64,000 nt of DNA from Polaribacter gangjinensis (lineage in GTDB: Bacteria > Bacteroidota > Bacteroidia > Flavobacteriales > Flavobacteriaceae). The notes under the pieces were generated by a model, which saw only the letters and a program-made list of their open reading frames with translations, ran no database searches and had not been told where the DNA came from. The stretch is taken from contig NZ_CP150662.1 in NCBI RefSeq assembly GCF_038024125.1, positions 203,501-267,500 on the forward strand. The letters run 5' to 3'. The first letter of the stretch is position 1, and the number at the start of each line of letters is the position of its first letter. A program made the position numbers and the translations under genes. Below, one piece after another: positions 1 to 10,882 of the stretch.

Positions 1-660
1 GCAACAGTTGTTTCAGAATTGAAAGAGATAAACAAAGGCATCAAAGACGACGAAAATGTAGGGAAAATTGTAGCAAAGTGGCAAACAATTTTAACAGATA
101 ATATCAAAAAAATCATTGATAATCCGAATGAAATTATTTTCAATGCCAATCCTGGCTTGGATGGTAGAGATACGCCAATTCGCAGTGAGCAAACCAATTT
201 AGGAGTGTTGATTACAAAATCTATGTCTTTTTCTTTTAATGATGAAGTTGATTGTGCTTTGGTAAATGGAGGTTCTATTCGTATTGATGATGTTTTAGTA
301 GGGAATATAACGCCTGTTGATATTTTTAGAGTGTTGCCATATGGAGGTGCAATTTTAAAAGTACAAATCAAAGGAAGATTGCTAAAAAGAGTCCTTGATT
401 ATGGGGTTTTAGCAGCTGGAACAGGTGCTTATTTGCAACGTTTCAATGTTGAAAAAGTAGGAGAGCAGTGGCTTATTAAAGGTAAAAGTTTAGATATTCA
501 AAAAACATATACAGTAGCATTTTCTGATTATTTATTGAAAGGTTTTGACATTCCTTTTTTAACAGAAACACACAAAGAAGTGCTTTCTGTGTATCATCCA
601 AAAGAGAGTGAAATGGCTTTTGATATCCGAAAAGCAGTAGTTGCATATTTGAAAAAATAA
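1..660 (+). CDS. 5'-nucleotidase C-terminal domain protein (5' end outside window)
   Basis: The frame is open from base 1, so this is the 3' part of a longer gene. The visible 219 residues match the C-terminal substrate-binding domain of UshA/5'-nucleotidase family phosphoesterases: NPGLDGRD, the LG.L.T..M pattern, then ALVNGGSIR and the Asp-Ile-F-x-V-LPYGG segment near residues 115-125. The family hydrolyses nucleotides or sugar nucleotides in the periplasm; the metallophosphatase domain would lie upstream. It ends against a convergent helicase gene, separated by a bidirectional terminator. Confidence 0.85.
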   Translation, partial: ATVVSELKEINKGIKDDENVGKIVAKWQTILTDNIKKIIDNPNEIIFNANPGLDGRDTPIRSEQTNLGVLITKSMSFSFNDEVDCALVNGGSIRIDDVLVGNITPVDIFRVLPYGGAILKVQIKGRLLKRVLDYGVLAAGTGAYLQRFNVEKVGEQWLIKGKSLDIQKTYTVAFSDYLLKGFDIPFLTETHKEVLSVYHPKESEMAFDIRKAVVAYLKK

Positions 661-662
661 TA

Positions 663-698
663 AAAAAAAAAGCTTCACAATTTGTCAAGCTTTTTTTT
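663..698. terminator. Bidirectional Rho-independent terminator
   Basis: An A-tract plus AGCTT, a short loop and AAGCTTTTTTTT form a hairpin flanked by A and T runs, so it can serve both the upstream plus-strand gene and the convergent minus-strand helicase. Confidence 0.75.
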
Positions 699-717
699 AG
701 TTTTAAAGTGAGGTATA

Positions 718-2523
718 TTATTTTCTTTTTCTACCAAATCCACCTGCTTTTTTATCTACAGAACTTTTTGGACGATCACTAAATTTTCTGTCTGTTCTTT
801 TTCTTCCACTAAAATCAGCTCCTTTTTTTGCTGCCCCTTCATCACTTCTGCGTCTTCCAAAACCACCGTCTTTTTTAGCAAATGGTTTTTTACCATCTCT
901 TCTTGAATTTCCTGAACGCTCTTTTTTAGTGATTTCAACATTTACTGTTCGTCCTTCAAAATCTGGTTGGTTGGTAGCAAATGCTTCTAAAGTTTTTTCT
1001 TCGAAATTTTTATCGATTTCAAAAAACGAAAAAGTATCTAAAATATCAATCGCACCAATTTCAATTTTATGTCCGATGTTTTGATCATTGATCAATCCAA
1101 TCAATTTCGCAGGATTTAAATTGTCTTTTCTACCAACATTAATAAAAAAACGGGTCATATTTTCACTAGTAGATCTAGCTCTTGAAGTGTCTCTAGATAA
1201 ATCATTCAAATCTTTTGAATTTTCATAATATGATAAAAAGGTATTGAATTCAAGCGAAACAAATTTCTGAATCAATTCTTCTCTAGAAAAGTCAGCTAAT
1301 TTTTTATATATACTTGGTAAAAATTCTTGAATTTGAGTTTCATTTACGACAGTATTTTTTACTCTTTCTATCAAGTGCATTAATTGACTTTCGCAAATTT
1401 CTTTTCCAGAAGGAACTCTTGTTTCAATGAATTTCTTATTGATGATTTTTTCAATCGGTTTTAATTTGCTTTTTTCTTTATTGTTTACCAAAACCAATGA
1501 AATTCCTTTTTTTCCAGCACGTCCAGTTCGTCCACTTCTATGGTTATAGTTTTCAATTTGGTCTGGTAATTTGTGGTTGATAACGTGTGTCAAGTTGTTT
1601 ACATCAATTCCACGTGCAGCTACATCAGTAGCAACCAGTAATTGCACACTTTTATTATGGAATTTATCCATCACAGAATCTCTTTGTGCTTGAGATAAAT
1701 CTCCGTGCAATGCATCTGCATTATAACCGTCTTTGATTAATTTATCAGCAACTTCTTGGGTTTCCCTTCTCGTTCTACAGAAAATGATTCCATAAATATC
1801 AGGATTTAAATCTGCAATTCTTTTCAAAGCAAGGTAACGTGTACTTTCGTTTACCAAATAATATTCGTGACTAACATTGTCTGAGCTTTCATTTTTTTGA
1901 CCAGATGTAATTTCTACAGGTTTGGTCATATAGTTTTTAGAAATTGCCTCAACTTCCGCAGGAAAAGTTGCAGAAAATAACAATGTTTGTTTGGTTTTTG
2001 GTGTAACTTGTAAGATGCTGTCTAAATCTTCTTTAAAGCCCATATTCAGCATTTCATCAGCTTCATCCAACACCAACCAATCAATATTACCAAGCTTTAG
2101 CGCTTTTCTATTAATCAAATCTAAAGTTCTACCTGGTGTACCAACAATGATTTGTGCACCTTTGTTAAGAGAACGAATTTGTTCTTCCATACTTGCACCA
2201 CCATATACTGTTACAACTTTTAAATTTTTCAAGTATTTTGAAAAATCTTGGATGTTTTTACCTATTTGAACGGCTAATTCTCTTGTTGGCGATAAAATAA
2301 TTGCTTGTGTGTGAGGGTTGTTTTCATCTACCAACTGTAAAATTGGCAAACTAAAAGCGGCTGTTTTTCCTGTGCCTGTTTGTGCGAAAGCTTTTAAATC
2401 GCTCTTTGAAGAAATGATTTGCGGGATTGCTTTTTCTTGAATAATTGTAGGATTTTCATATCCTAAATCTAATAATGCTCTTGTGATAGGTTCTTTCAAA
2501 CCCAACTCTAAAAATGTTGACAT
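718..2523 (-). CDS. deaD: DEAD-box ATP-dependent RNA helicase
   Basis: 601 residues from the ATG at 2523; a GTG 21 bases further upstream is in frame but less likely. The motifs appear in order: Q motif (GYENPTIIQ), Walker A AQTGTGKT, PTRELA, TPGR, DEAD (VLDEADEM), SAT, then helicase C motifs ARGID and HRSGRTGRAG. A DbpA-like RNA-binding domain follows (FFINVGRKDNLNPAKLIGLI) and a basic Arg/Lys/Gly-rich tail. It fits CsdA/DeaD-type helicases that unwind structured RNA during ribosome assembly and cold adaptation. A consensus promoter and a structured leader lie upstream. Confidence 0.93.
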   Translation of the reverse strand: MSTFLELGLKEPITRALLDLGYENPTIIQEKAIPQIISSKSDLKAFAQTGTGKTAAFSLPILQLVDENNPHTQAIILSPTRELAVQIGKNIQDFSKYLKNLKVVTVYGGASMEEQIRSLNKGAQIIVGTPGRTLDLINRKALKLGNIDWLVLDEADEMLNMGFKEDLDSILQVTPKTKQTLLFSATFPAEVEAISKNYMTKPVEITSGQKNESSDNVSHEYYLVNESTRYLALKRIADLNPDIYGIIFCRTRRETQEVADKLIKDGYNADALHGDLSQAQRDSVMDKFHNKSVQLLVATDVAARGIDVNNLTHVINHKLPDQIENYNHRSGRTGRAGKKGISLVLVNNKEKSKLKPIEKIINKKFIETRVPSGKEICESQLMHLIERVKNTVVNETQIQEFLPSIYKKLADFSREELIQKFVSLEFNTFLSYYENSKDLNDLSRDTSRARSTSENMTRFFINVGRKDNLNPAKLIGLINDQNIGHKIEIGAIDILDTFSFFEIDKNFEEKTLEAFATNQPDFEGRTVNVEITKKERSGNSRRDGKKPFAKKDGGFGRRRSDEGAAKKGADFSGRKRTDRKFSDRPKSSVDKKAGGFGRKRK

Positions 2524-2585
2524 ACTGTGTTTTTTGTGATTCACAGACGCCCACCTGCAAACCGTTTGTTAAATTTCGACTTGAT

Positions 2586-2614
2586 TTTAAACGAAAAAAT
2601 CTCGTTTTAAAAAT
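2586..2614 (-). promoter_or_regulatory. Hairpin at the 5' end of the deaD leader
   Basis: TTTTAAAACGAGA and its near-complement TCGTTTAAAA form a stem at the predicted transcript start. A structured leader ahead of a cold-shock-type helicase suggests self-regulation; this is inference. Confidence 0.4.
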
Positions 2615-2618
2615 CGTG

Positions 2619-2648
2619 CAAAGGTAGTCTAAATTAAATGATTAGCAA
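2619..2648 (-). promoter_or_regulatory. Bacteroidota-type promoter for deaD
   Basis: Read on the minus strand this is TTG, 19 bases, TACCTTTG, matching the Bacteroidota sigma-A consensus (-33 TTG / -7 TAnnTTTG) exactly. It implies a leader of about 85-90 nt before the ATG at 2523. Confidence 0.65.
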
Positions 2649-2659
2649 CTAATTACTGA

Positions 2660-4054
2660 TTATTTTAATTTATTTAAATTTTCTAGGTATTCATCTAAGT
2701 TTGGTGATGAAATAGAGGCATAGCCATTCATTACTTTTCCTTGTTTATTTACAAGAATAGAACGCGGCATTTTTGAAGTTAAAAAATCATTTGCTTTACT
2801 ATCATCTGCTAAGTAAAATTGATTTTTGATATCTAGTTTTTCAATGCGTTCTGTTTTTACACCGTCAATTTTTATGGGAATGAAAGTAATGTTTTGATAG
2901 GTGTTTGATAAAAAATTGATCCGAGAAACTAAATAGGATTCCGATACGTATTCTGGACTCCAAAAGAAAAGAAAAGCATTTTTACCTCCAATCAACTCAT
3001 GAATTGATCTTGGCGTATATAAATAATCGTTGATGGTAAATTCGGGTAATTTACTATTCAAAAGAATGTATTTTGTATCTTCAATTAAGTTTTCAACCTG
3101 CTTTTTGTCTTCTTCATCTGTACTGAATTTCAAATACTTATCAAAAGGTATTTGATTTAAATTACAACTTGATTTATTGAAAAAATGACTTAAAATAGTT
3201 TGTTTTAAAAATGCATTTTTTGTGTCTTCATGTGAAATTTTCTTATTGATTATAGTCAACAAATCCGAAGTGAAATTGGCAGAATAATTTCGCTTCATAG
3301 GTGGGTATCCTAATGAATAGGTTTCGTTGTACAAATGATTTCTTACGTACTTTGAATACGGAGGATAATAAATCAACGAATCATCATCAATTTCTACAGT
3401 TTTTCTGTAATCGTAAAATGAATTGTCAATCTCAGGAAGTTTATCTGATTCCATCAGTTTCGCATGAATCATTGGATATTTTTCCAAACGTGCATACAAA
3501 GGATAGGTCAAAGCAACTTTCAATACTTTTCGGTAGCCATTACTTTCTTCAGGATGAGTTTTTACATATTCATCGTACAAAAAAAGTTTGTCTTTAAGTA
3601 AGGAATCAAATTTTTCTTTAAATTTCTTTGGGTCTAATTTATTGAATTCATACGTACTATTTGATTCTTTTTCTTCTTCTAAAAAGCAATCAATCAATAC
3701 ATTATTTCTGTCTGCACCTTTTCCTGCAAAAACAAGTGATTCATCAAAATCCCATGTATTTAAACGTAAAAGCAAACTGTCATTGGGTTGCAAATACATG
3801 TACTGATTTTCGTATCCGTGTGTAAAGTAAAACAGTCCTTCTGAAGCAATTTTTAATTCTCCAAAAAAATTATTGTTTTCATCAAGATAAAAAGTGTCTA
3901 TGGCTTGATCCATAGAATACAAAATAACATGATCAGATTTTGGATGGATTATTTTTCCACCAAAATAAGTATGTGTTTCTTTTGTCTCTGATTTACAATT
4001 AATTAAAGAAATAGAAACTATTAAAAATAATATATTTTTTAAATATGTAAACAT
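2660..4054 (-). CDS. Lipoprotein with degenerate thioredoxin-like domain
   Basis: 464 residues with a lipoprotein signal (VSISLINC, lipid Cys at residue 20). The N-terminal part resembles DUF4369-type beta domains that precede TlpA-like thioredoxin folds in Bacteroidota. The C-terminal third (from about LPEFTINDY) has the thioredoxin layout FLFFWSP..., PIKIDG and MPRSILVNKQGKV, including the cis-Pro region, but the CxxC redox pair is absent (FFWSPEYVSE). A periplasmic, membrane-anchored, probably non-redox role is likely. Monocistronic between divergent genes. Confidence 0.65.
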   Translation of the reverse strand: MFTYLKNILFLIVSISLINCKSETKETHTYFGGKIIHPKSDHVILYSMDQAIDTFYLDENNNFFGELKIASEGLFYFTHGYENQYMYLQPNDSLLLRLNTWDFDESLVFAGKGADRNNVLIDCFLEEEKESNSTYEFNKLDPKKFKEKFDSLLKDKLFLYDEYVKTHPEESNGYRKVLKVALTYPLYARLEKYPMIHAKLMESDKLPEIDNSFYDYRKTVEIDDDSLIYYPPYSKYVRNHLYNETYSLGYPPMKRNYSANFTSDLLTIINKKISHEDTKNAFLKQTILSHFFNKSSCNLNQIPFDKYLKFSTDEEDKKQVENLIEDTKYILLNSKLPEFTINDYLYTPRSIHELIGGKNAFLFFWSPEYVSESYLVSRINFLSNTYQNITFIPIKIDGVKTERIEKLDIKNQFYLADDSKANDFLTSKMPRSILVNKQGKVMNGYASISSPNLDEYLENLNKLK

Positions 4055-4124
4055 TTACCGGCTTTACTATAGACAACACAAATTTAGGTATTCAGAATAG
4101 CTATGATTGTTAATGCGCTGTTAA

Positions 4125-5843
<1,719 letters not shown>

Positions 5844-5845
5844 AT

Positions 5846-5919
5846 AGTCTGTAGTCAGTAGACTGTAGTTTGTAGTTTTGATGAACTTCTAAAGTCTACA
5901 GTCTACTGACTAAAGTCTA
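5846..5919. terminator. Long inverted repeat between convergent genes
   Basis: AGTCTGTAGTCAGTAGACTG and its near-complement CAGTCTACTGACTAAAGTCT flank a short spacer, with shorter internal repeats of CAGTAGACTGTAG. It sits exactly between the ABC-F gene and the convergent oxyR, so it probably terminates both. It may also be a copy of a dispersed palindrome. Confidence 0.55.
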
Positions 5920-5921
5920 CT

Positions 5922-6863
5922 CTATTTTTTCTGAATAGGACTAATAATCTTTACATCCGAAAATGAAATAGCACCTCTTACAACTCCATCAATGGTTTTT
6001 TTAAGCGCTTCAATCAATTGCATTTTCAGTTGCGATCTGTGATAAATCAAACTCACTTCTCTTGCAGGGGGTGGACTTTGAAATTCCCTGAGGTGTTTTT
6101 TATCTTTTTCAGACAAATCCAACGTGTGTAAATAAGGCAATAAAGTCATTCCTAAACCTTCTTTTGAGAGTTTGATAAGAGTATCAAAACTTCCACTTGC
6201 CAATTGAAAACCTTTTTTATTATCAACTTTGTAATTTCTGCATAAATTAATAATGCTGTCTTTAAAGCAATGTCCGTCTTCAAGGAGCAAAATATCTTCC
6301 ATTTCTAAATCTTCTACAGCAATATATTTTGATTGAAAAAGACGATGGTTTTCTGGAATCAAACCCACAAAAGGCTCGTAATATAAAGGACGTTCTTTAA
6401 TGGCTTCGTTTTCTAAAGGTGTAGCTACAATGGCAGCATCCAAATGACCATCTGTCAATTTTTTGATGATATCTTCTGTGGTCAATTCCTCAATAATCAA
6501 CTTTACTTTGGGATATTTCTTCGTAAAATTGTTCAAAAACATGGGCAGTAACGTAGGCATGATAGTTGGAATCATACCTAGTTTGAATTCGCCACCAACA
6601 TAGCCTTTTTGCTGGTGCACAATGTCTGTAATTCTATTGCTTTCGTCGACAATCACCTTGGCTTGCTGTACTATTTTTTTACCAACTTCGGTCAATTCTA
6701 TCGGTTTTTTAGAACGATTGAAGATTTTTACTTCCAACTCTTCTTCTAATTTTTGAATTTGCATGCTCAAAGTAGGCTGAGTTACAAAGCTGTGTTCAGC
6801 TGCTATGGTGAAATTTTGATATTCAGCAACCGATAAAACGTATTTTAATTGAGTGATTGTCAT
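5922..6863 (-). CDS. oxyR: Hydrogen peroxide-sensing LysR-type regulator OxyR
   Basis: 313 residues from the ATG at 6863; the upstream TTG start is unlikely. An N-terminal winged HTH (MTITQLKYVLSVAEYQNF, then FVTQPTLSMQIQKLE) precedes a periplasmic-binding-like effector domain. The redox pair Cys199 and Cys208 in EDGHCFKDSIINLC matches the E. coli OxyR positions exactly. It is divergent from dps, a classical OxyR target, so it probably controls the shared intergenic region. Confidence 0.92.
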   Translation of the reverse strand: MTITQLKYVLSVAEYQNFTIAAEHSFVTQPTLSMQIQKLEEELEVKIFNRSKKPIELTEVGKKIVQQAKVIVDESNRITDIVHQQKGYVGGEFKLGMIPTIMPTLLPMFLNNFTKKYPKVKLIIEELTTEDIIKKLTDGHLDAAIVATPLENEAIKERPLYYEPFVGLIPENHRLFQSKYIAVEDLEMEDILLLEDGHCFKDSIINLCRNYKVDNKKGFQLASGSFDTLIKLSKEGLGMTLLPYLHTLDLSEKDKKHLREFQSPPPAREVSLIYHRSQLKMQLIEALKKTIDGVVRGAISFSDVKIISPIQKK

Positions 6864-6968
6864 GTTAATAATAATATCTGATAAAGATATTAAAACTATC
6901 AATATTAATTATAGTTTGTTATGCTAAATTTTAGGTAAATTTACTTTGAATCAAAAAAACACTTCATT
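6864..6968. promoter_or_regulatory. oxyR-dps divergent regulatory region
   Basis: 105 bases between divergent genes. The segment 6880-6915 carries CTAT and ATAG half-sites typical of OxyR boxes, though the spacings do not fit the E. coli 7-base pattern cleanly. On the dps side TTG at 6916 and TTACTTTG at 6941 resemble a -33/-7 promoter. Regulation by OxyR is inferred from gene content. Confidence 0.45.
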
Positions 6969-7442
6969 ATGAGTATTTTAACTATAGGATTAGACAAACA
7001 AGAAAGTAAAAATCTTTCCGAAAAACTCAATAGTTTGCTCGCAAACTTTCAAATTTATTATCAAAATCTAAGAGGGTTGCATTGGAACATCAAAGGAAAA
7101 AACTTCTTTGAATTGCACCTGAAATTCGAAGAATTTTATACAGATGCACAAGTGAAGATTGATGAAATAGCAGAGCGAATTTTAACCTTGCAAGGAAAAC
7201 CATTGCATACTTTTCAAGATTACTTAAACGCCTCAACTGTGCCTGTTGGAAAAGACATTTCTAATGATGTTGAAACGGTTGAATTGGTGGTTAGTTCTTT
7301 ATCAAAATTATTGGTTTTAGAACGTGAAATTTTACATCTTTCAGATGAATCGAATGATGAAGGTACCAACTCTATGATGAGCGATTTTATTGCCGAGCAA
7401 GAAAAAACAATTTGGATGTTGAACTCTTGGTTGGGGAAATAA
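6969..7442 (+). CDS. dps: Dps ferritin-like DNA-protection protein
   Basis: 157 residues, the usual Dps length. The ferroxidase ligands His38, His50, Asp65 and Glu69 have the spacing 12-15-4 of Listeria-type Dps (LRGLHWN, FFELHLKFEEFY, KIDEIAERI). Dps dodecamers oxidise and store iron with peroxide and protect DNA. Its position opposite oxyR indicates peroxide induction. Confidence 0.94.
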   Translation: MSILTIGLDKQESKNLSEKLNSLLANFQIYYQNLRGLHWNIKGKNFFELHLKFEEFYTDAQVKIDEIAERILTLQGKPLHTFQDYLNASTVPVGKDISNDVETVELVVSSLSKLLVLEREILHLSDESNDEGTNSMMSDFIAEQEKTIWMLNSWLGK

Positions 7443-7451
7443 TTGTAAGAT

Positions 7452-8093
7452 TCACTTCAAAACAAAAGCATACCCAACATCAAAACCTAGAATATTATAG
7501 CCATCATTGGGTTTTTGAAAATCAAGGTTAGAGACATGTCCAAAATTAGTTCCAATGTAAAAATGATGTTTTGGAGTAGTTTTGTATAAAAATCCAAAAG
7601 ATAAATTTTCTATAAACGTAAATCCTTGTGCCAAACGTTCAGTTCGGGTATCAATTACCGAAAATCCCAAACTCAAACTTCCCTGAAAATAAAGATTTTG
7701 TATGATTTTTGTAATGCCACTGAATCCAAATTCAATACCATATAAGTGCATGGATTTAGGTTTGGTAAACTCAACGATTTTATCCTGATAATTTTCTTGA
7801 TCTGGTGTTACATACCATTCATTGAGAAGTTGATGACGTAAAAACTGAATTTGAGGTTGTACAATCAATTCAAAATCAATCCTTTTCCAAGAGCCAAGTT
7901 GATAAAATAGCTGTCCCTTATAGGTTTGTGTGCTATATGTATAGTCAGGATCATCAAAAATAAAGTTTTCATTAGATCCATTATTATATAAAAATCCGAT
8001 TTTGTAAGGGGTTAAAAAAGACTTCTTTGTATCTTGACTAAATCCTTTAAAAACAAGTAAAAGAACAATGAAAACTACAATTTTATTTTTCAT
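7452..8093 (-). CDS. Outer-membrane lipid A deacylase-like (PagL/acyloxyacyl hydrolase) protein
   Basis: 213 residues with a signal peptide (VLLLVFKGFSQ) and alternating beta-barrel segments ending in aromatic residues (GYAFVLK). Near the C-terminus, FGHVSNLDFQKPNDGYN fits the PagL catalytic pattern of His-x-Ser-Asn followed by a conserved Asn-x-Gly. PagL-type enzymes remove the 3-O acyl chain from lipid A in the outer membrane. It ends 9 bases after the next gene in the same direction. Confidence 0.7.
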   Translation of the reverse strand: MKNKIVVFIVLLLVFKGFSQDTKKSFLTPYKIGFLYNNGSNENFIFDDPDYTYSTQTYKGQLFYQLGSWKRIDFELIVQPQIQFLRHQLLNEWYVTPDQENYQDKIVEFTKPKSMHLYGIEFGFSGITKIIQNLYFQGSLSLGFSVIDTRTERLAQGFTFIENLSFGFLYKTTPKHHFYIGTNFGHVSNLDFQKPNDGYNILGFDVGYAFVLK

Positions 8094-8102
8094 TTACGCG
8101 GC

Positions 8103-8990
8103 TTATGAAAACATTTTGGCTACTTTTTCAGCTTTTTTACTTGCTGAATAGTCATAAAAACCTTCACCCGATTTTACACCAAATTTACCCGCTCTTACCA
8201 TGTTTACCAACAATGGACAAGGTGCATATTTCGGGTTTTTAAAGCCTTCATACATCACATTTAAGATAGATAAGCAAACATCTAATCCAATAAAATCAGC
8301 CAATTGCAATGGCCCCATAGGATGTGCCATTCCTAATTTCATAACCGTATCTATCTCTGAAACTCCAGCAACACCATTATATAAAGTTTCAATAGATTCG
8401 TTGATCATGGGCATTAAAATTCGATTCGCAACAAACCCAGGGTAATCATTTACTTCAACCGGAATTTTTCCAATCTTTTTAGACAAATCAACAATAAACT
8501 GAGTAACCTCATCACTGGTATTGTAACCTCTAATAATTTCTACCAATTGCATGATAGGCACAGGATTCATAAAATGCATTCCAATTACTTTGTCAGCTCT
8601 TTTGGTAGCAGCCCCAATTTGGGTAATGGAAATAGAAGAGGTGTTGGTAGCTAAAATGGTATCATCAGCACAAACTTCATCCAACTCTTTAAAAATTTGT
8701 GTTTTCAAAGCCACATTTTCAGTAGCAGCCTCTACAACCAAACTGGCATATTTTACACCCTCTTTGATAGAAGTAAACGTGGTGATATTCGCCAACGTTT
8801 TCTCTTTATCAGCTTGGGTAATTTTTTCTTTAGCCACCATTCTGTCTAAATTACTAGCAATAGTATTCAATCCACGTTGCAATGAAACTTCCGAAACATC
8901 AATCAATTGTACATTATAATCACATTGTGCAAAAGTGTGCGCAATGCCATTTCCCATAGTTCCTGCACCAATAACCGCTATATTTTTCAT
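8103..8990 (-). CDS. 3-hydroxybutyryl-CoA (3-hydroxyacyl-CoA) dehydrogenase
   Basis: 295 residues, typical for the monofunctional enzyme. The NAD-binding motif GAGTMGNG is at residues 8-15. The catalytic His lies in HFMNPVPIMQLVE and the C-terminal dimerisation domain starts around NRILMPMINE. It oxidises (S)-3-hydroxyacyl-CoA to 3-ketoacyl-CoA in beta-oxidation or butanoate metabolism in the cytoplasm. Confidence 0.92.
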   Translation of the reverse strand: MKNIAVIGAGTMGNGIAHTFAQCDYNVQLIDVSEVSLQRGLNTIASNLDRMVAKEKITQADKEKTLANITTFTSIKEGVKYASLVVEAATENVALKTQIFKELDEVCADDTILATNTSSISITQIGAATKRADKVIGMHFMNPVPIMQLVEIIRGYNTSDEVTQFIVDLSKKIGKIPVEVNDYPGFVANRILMPMINESIETLYNGVAGVSEIDTVMKLGMAHPMGPLQLADFIGLDVCLSILNVMYEGFKNPKYAPCPLLVNMVRAGKFGVKSGEGFYDYSASKKAEKVAKMFS

Positions 8991-9021
8991 AAAATAGAAT
9001 GTATAATTTGTTTATTTATTT

Positions 9022-9094
9022 GGGCGTTTTTCGGGCTTTCCACTGTATCTTTTTTTCGTTCCTCAAAAAAGGATGCCGTTTCAATCCCTAACGC
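9022..9094. repeat. Probable dispersed intergenic repeat
   Basis: A more GC-rich block beginning GGGCGTTTTTCGGGC and ending CAATCCCTAACGC encloses an imperfect hairpin (TCTTTTTTTCG / CAAAAAAGGAT). It resembles a repeat that recurs between genes in flavobacterial genomes, from memory only; a single copy is present here. Confidence 0.35.
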
Positions 9095-9142
9095 AAATTT
9101 GTAAATCTAAATAATTTTAGGACAAACAATCAAGAGTTTAGA

Positions 9143-10102
9143 CTAAAAACTATCAATCACCCACTGTGCAATTCTCAATGCTTCAGTCCCATTACTCAAT
9201 GTAACAACAGGAGAAGTGTTGTTATTAATGGCATCTGCAAAGGTTTCCAATTCGTCTAAAATGGCATTATTTTGTACAATCTCAGGATTTTCAAAATAAA
9301 TTTGTTTTTGTACACCTTCATCATTTTGCAAAATCATGGCATAATCATCAGGATTTTCGGGGGCATCTTTCATACGCACGACTTCTGTTTTTTTCTCTAA
9401 AAAATCAACAGAAATGTAAGCATCCTTCTGAAAAAAGCGCGTTTTACGCATGTTTTTCATGGATATTCTGCTCGATGTTAAGTTTGCCACACAACCATTT
9501 TCGAATTCAATGCGAGCATTGGCAATATCCGGAGTTTCAGAAATTACAGAAATGCCACTCGCATGGATATTTTTTACTTTCGATTTTACGACCGATAAAA
9601 TAATATCAATATCATGAATCATCAAATCCAATACTACAGGTACATCTGTACCTCTTGGATTGAATTCCGCTAAACGATGTGTTTCAATAAACATAGGATT
9701 ATTGATCATGTCTTTAACGGCTAAAAACGCAGGGTTGAAACGCTCTACATGTCCAACTTGCCCTAATACATGATATTGACTCGCCAAGGTTTTAATCGCT
9801 TCAGCCTCAATTACTGTTTTTGCAATAGGTTTTTCTACAAAAATATGACGACCTTTTTCAATGGCATTTTTGGCGCAATCAAAATGCGAAAGAGTAGGGG
9901 TAACAATGTCTACAATCTCCACAGCATCAATCAATTCATCAACTGAATTAAAAGATTTATACCCAAATTCGGCCACTACTTTCGATGTATTTTCAGGTGA
10001 TGGATCGTAAAAACCTACCAACTCATATTTTTCAGATTGTTGCAATAAGCGCAAATGAATTTTACCAAGATGACCAGCACCTAAAACTCCAACTTTCAAC
10101 AT
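9143..10102 (-). CDS. Gfo/Idh/MocA family oxidoreductase
   Basis: 319 residues. An N-terminal Rossmann fold (GVLGAGHLGKIH) and the conserved EKPIA segment (FVEKPIAKT, catalytic Lys) precede a C-terminal alpha/beta domain with DLMIHDIDIIL. Such enzymes oxidise or reduce sugar-like hydroxyls with NAD(P). The substrate cannot be told from the sequence. Divergent from pcm. Confidence 0.85.
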   Translation of the reverse strand: MLKVGVLGAGHLGKIHLRLLQQSEKYELVGFYDPSPENTSKVVAEFGYKSFNSVDELIDAVEIVDIVTPTLSHFDCAKNAIEKGRHIFVEKPIAKTVIEAEAIKTLASQYHVLGQVGHVERFNPAFLAVKDMINNPMFIETHRLAEFNPRGTDVPVVLDLMIHDIDIILSVVKSKVKNIHASGISVISETPDIANARIEFENGCVANLTSSRISMKNMRKTRFFQKDAYISVDFLEKKTEVVRMKDAPENPDDYAMILQNDEGVQKQIYFENPEIVQNNAILDELETFADAINNNTSPVVTLSNGTEALRIAQWVIDSF

Positions 10103-10228
10103 ACTCTCAAGATATTTATAAGGTTTTATTCAAAATCTATTACGAGATAATCCTTAGATTTCGAAAAAAACAAAGATACAATTTTATGAGTATTTAAATA
10201 AAAATATTGTTATTTTTAGCTTTCGTAA

Positions 10229-10882
10229 ATGGATATGACATTGAGAGATACTGTAAAACACCAAGGACTTCGCAATCAATTAGCTAGCGTTTTAAAAAAC
10301 AAAGGAATCACCGATGAAAAAGTATTGGATGCCATTCGTGCCATTCCACGACATTTATTTATCGATTCGAGTTTTGAAGATCATGCCTATCAAGACAAAG
10401 CATTTCCAATTGCTGCCGAGCAAACCATTTCTCAACCTTATACTGTGGCATTTCAATCACAAACATTGCAAATTGCTAAAGGAGATAAAATCTTAGAAAT
10501 CGGTACAGGCTCAGGATATCAAACGGCTGTGTTACTTGAAATGAAAGCACTAGTGTACACTATCGAAAGGCAACACGAACTGTTTAAAAAAACTTCCCTG
10601 TTTTTACCAAAATTAGGGTATTATCCTAAGAAATTTATTTTTGGGGATGGCTATAAAGGTCTACCAGAAGAGGCTCCTTTCGATAAAATCATTGTAACAG
10701 CAGGCGCTCCTTTTGTGCCTAAACCTCTTATGGCGCAATTAAAAATAGGAGGAATGTTATTGATTCCTGTAGGAGATCAAAAGCAAATCATGACCTTGTT
10801 TATTCGAAAATCTAATAAAGAATTTGAAAAACATGAATTAGGGGATTTTTCTTTTGTGCCTATGTTAGAAGAGCGCAGTTAA
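10229..10882 (+). CDS. pcm: Protein-L-isoaspartate O-methyltransferase
   Basis: 217 residues. The SAM motif LEIGTGSGYQTAVL, the family signature around QPYTVAFQ and the post-motif FDKIIVTAGAP are present. The enzyme methylates L-isoaspartyl residues of damaged proteins with S-adenosylmethionine, starting their repair in the cytoplasm. It is the last clearly housekeeping gene before the cassette region. Confidence 0.93.
   Translation: MDMTLRDTVKHQGLRNQLASVLKNKGITDEKVLDAIRAIPRHLFIDSSFEDHAYQDKAFPIAAEQTISQPYTVAFQSQTLQIAKGDKILEIGTGSGYQTAVLLEMKALVYTIERQHELFKKTSLFLPKLGYYPKKFIFGDGYKGLPEEAPFDKIIVTAGAPFVPKPLMAQLKIGGMLLIPVGDQKQIMTLFIRKSNKEFEKHELGDFSFVPMLEERS

Noticed and set aside
1991..2269. 92-aa plus-strand frame within the DEAD-box helicase gene
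   Set aside because: Antisense shadow of conserved helicase motifs.
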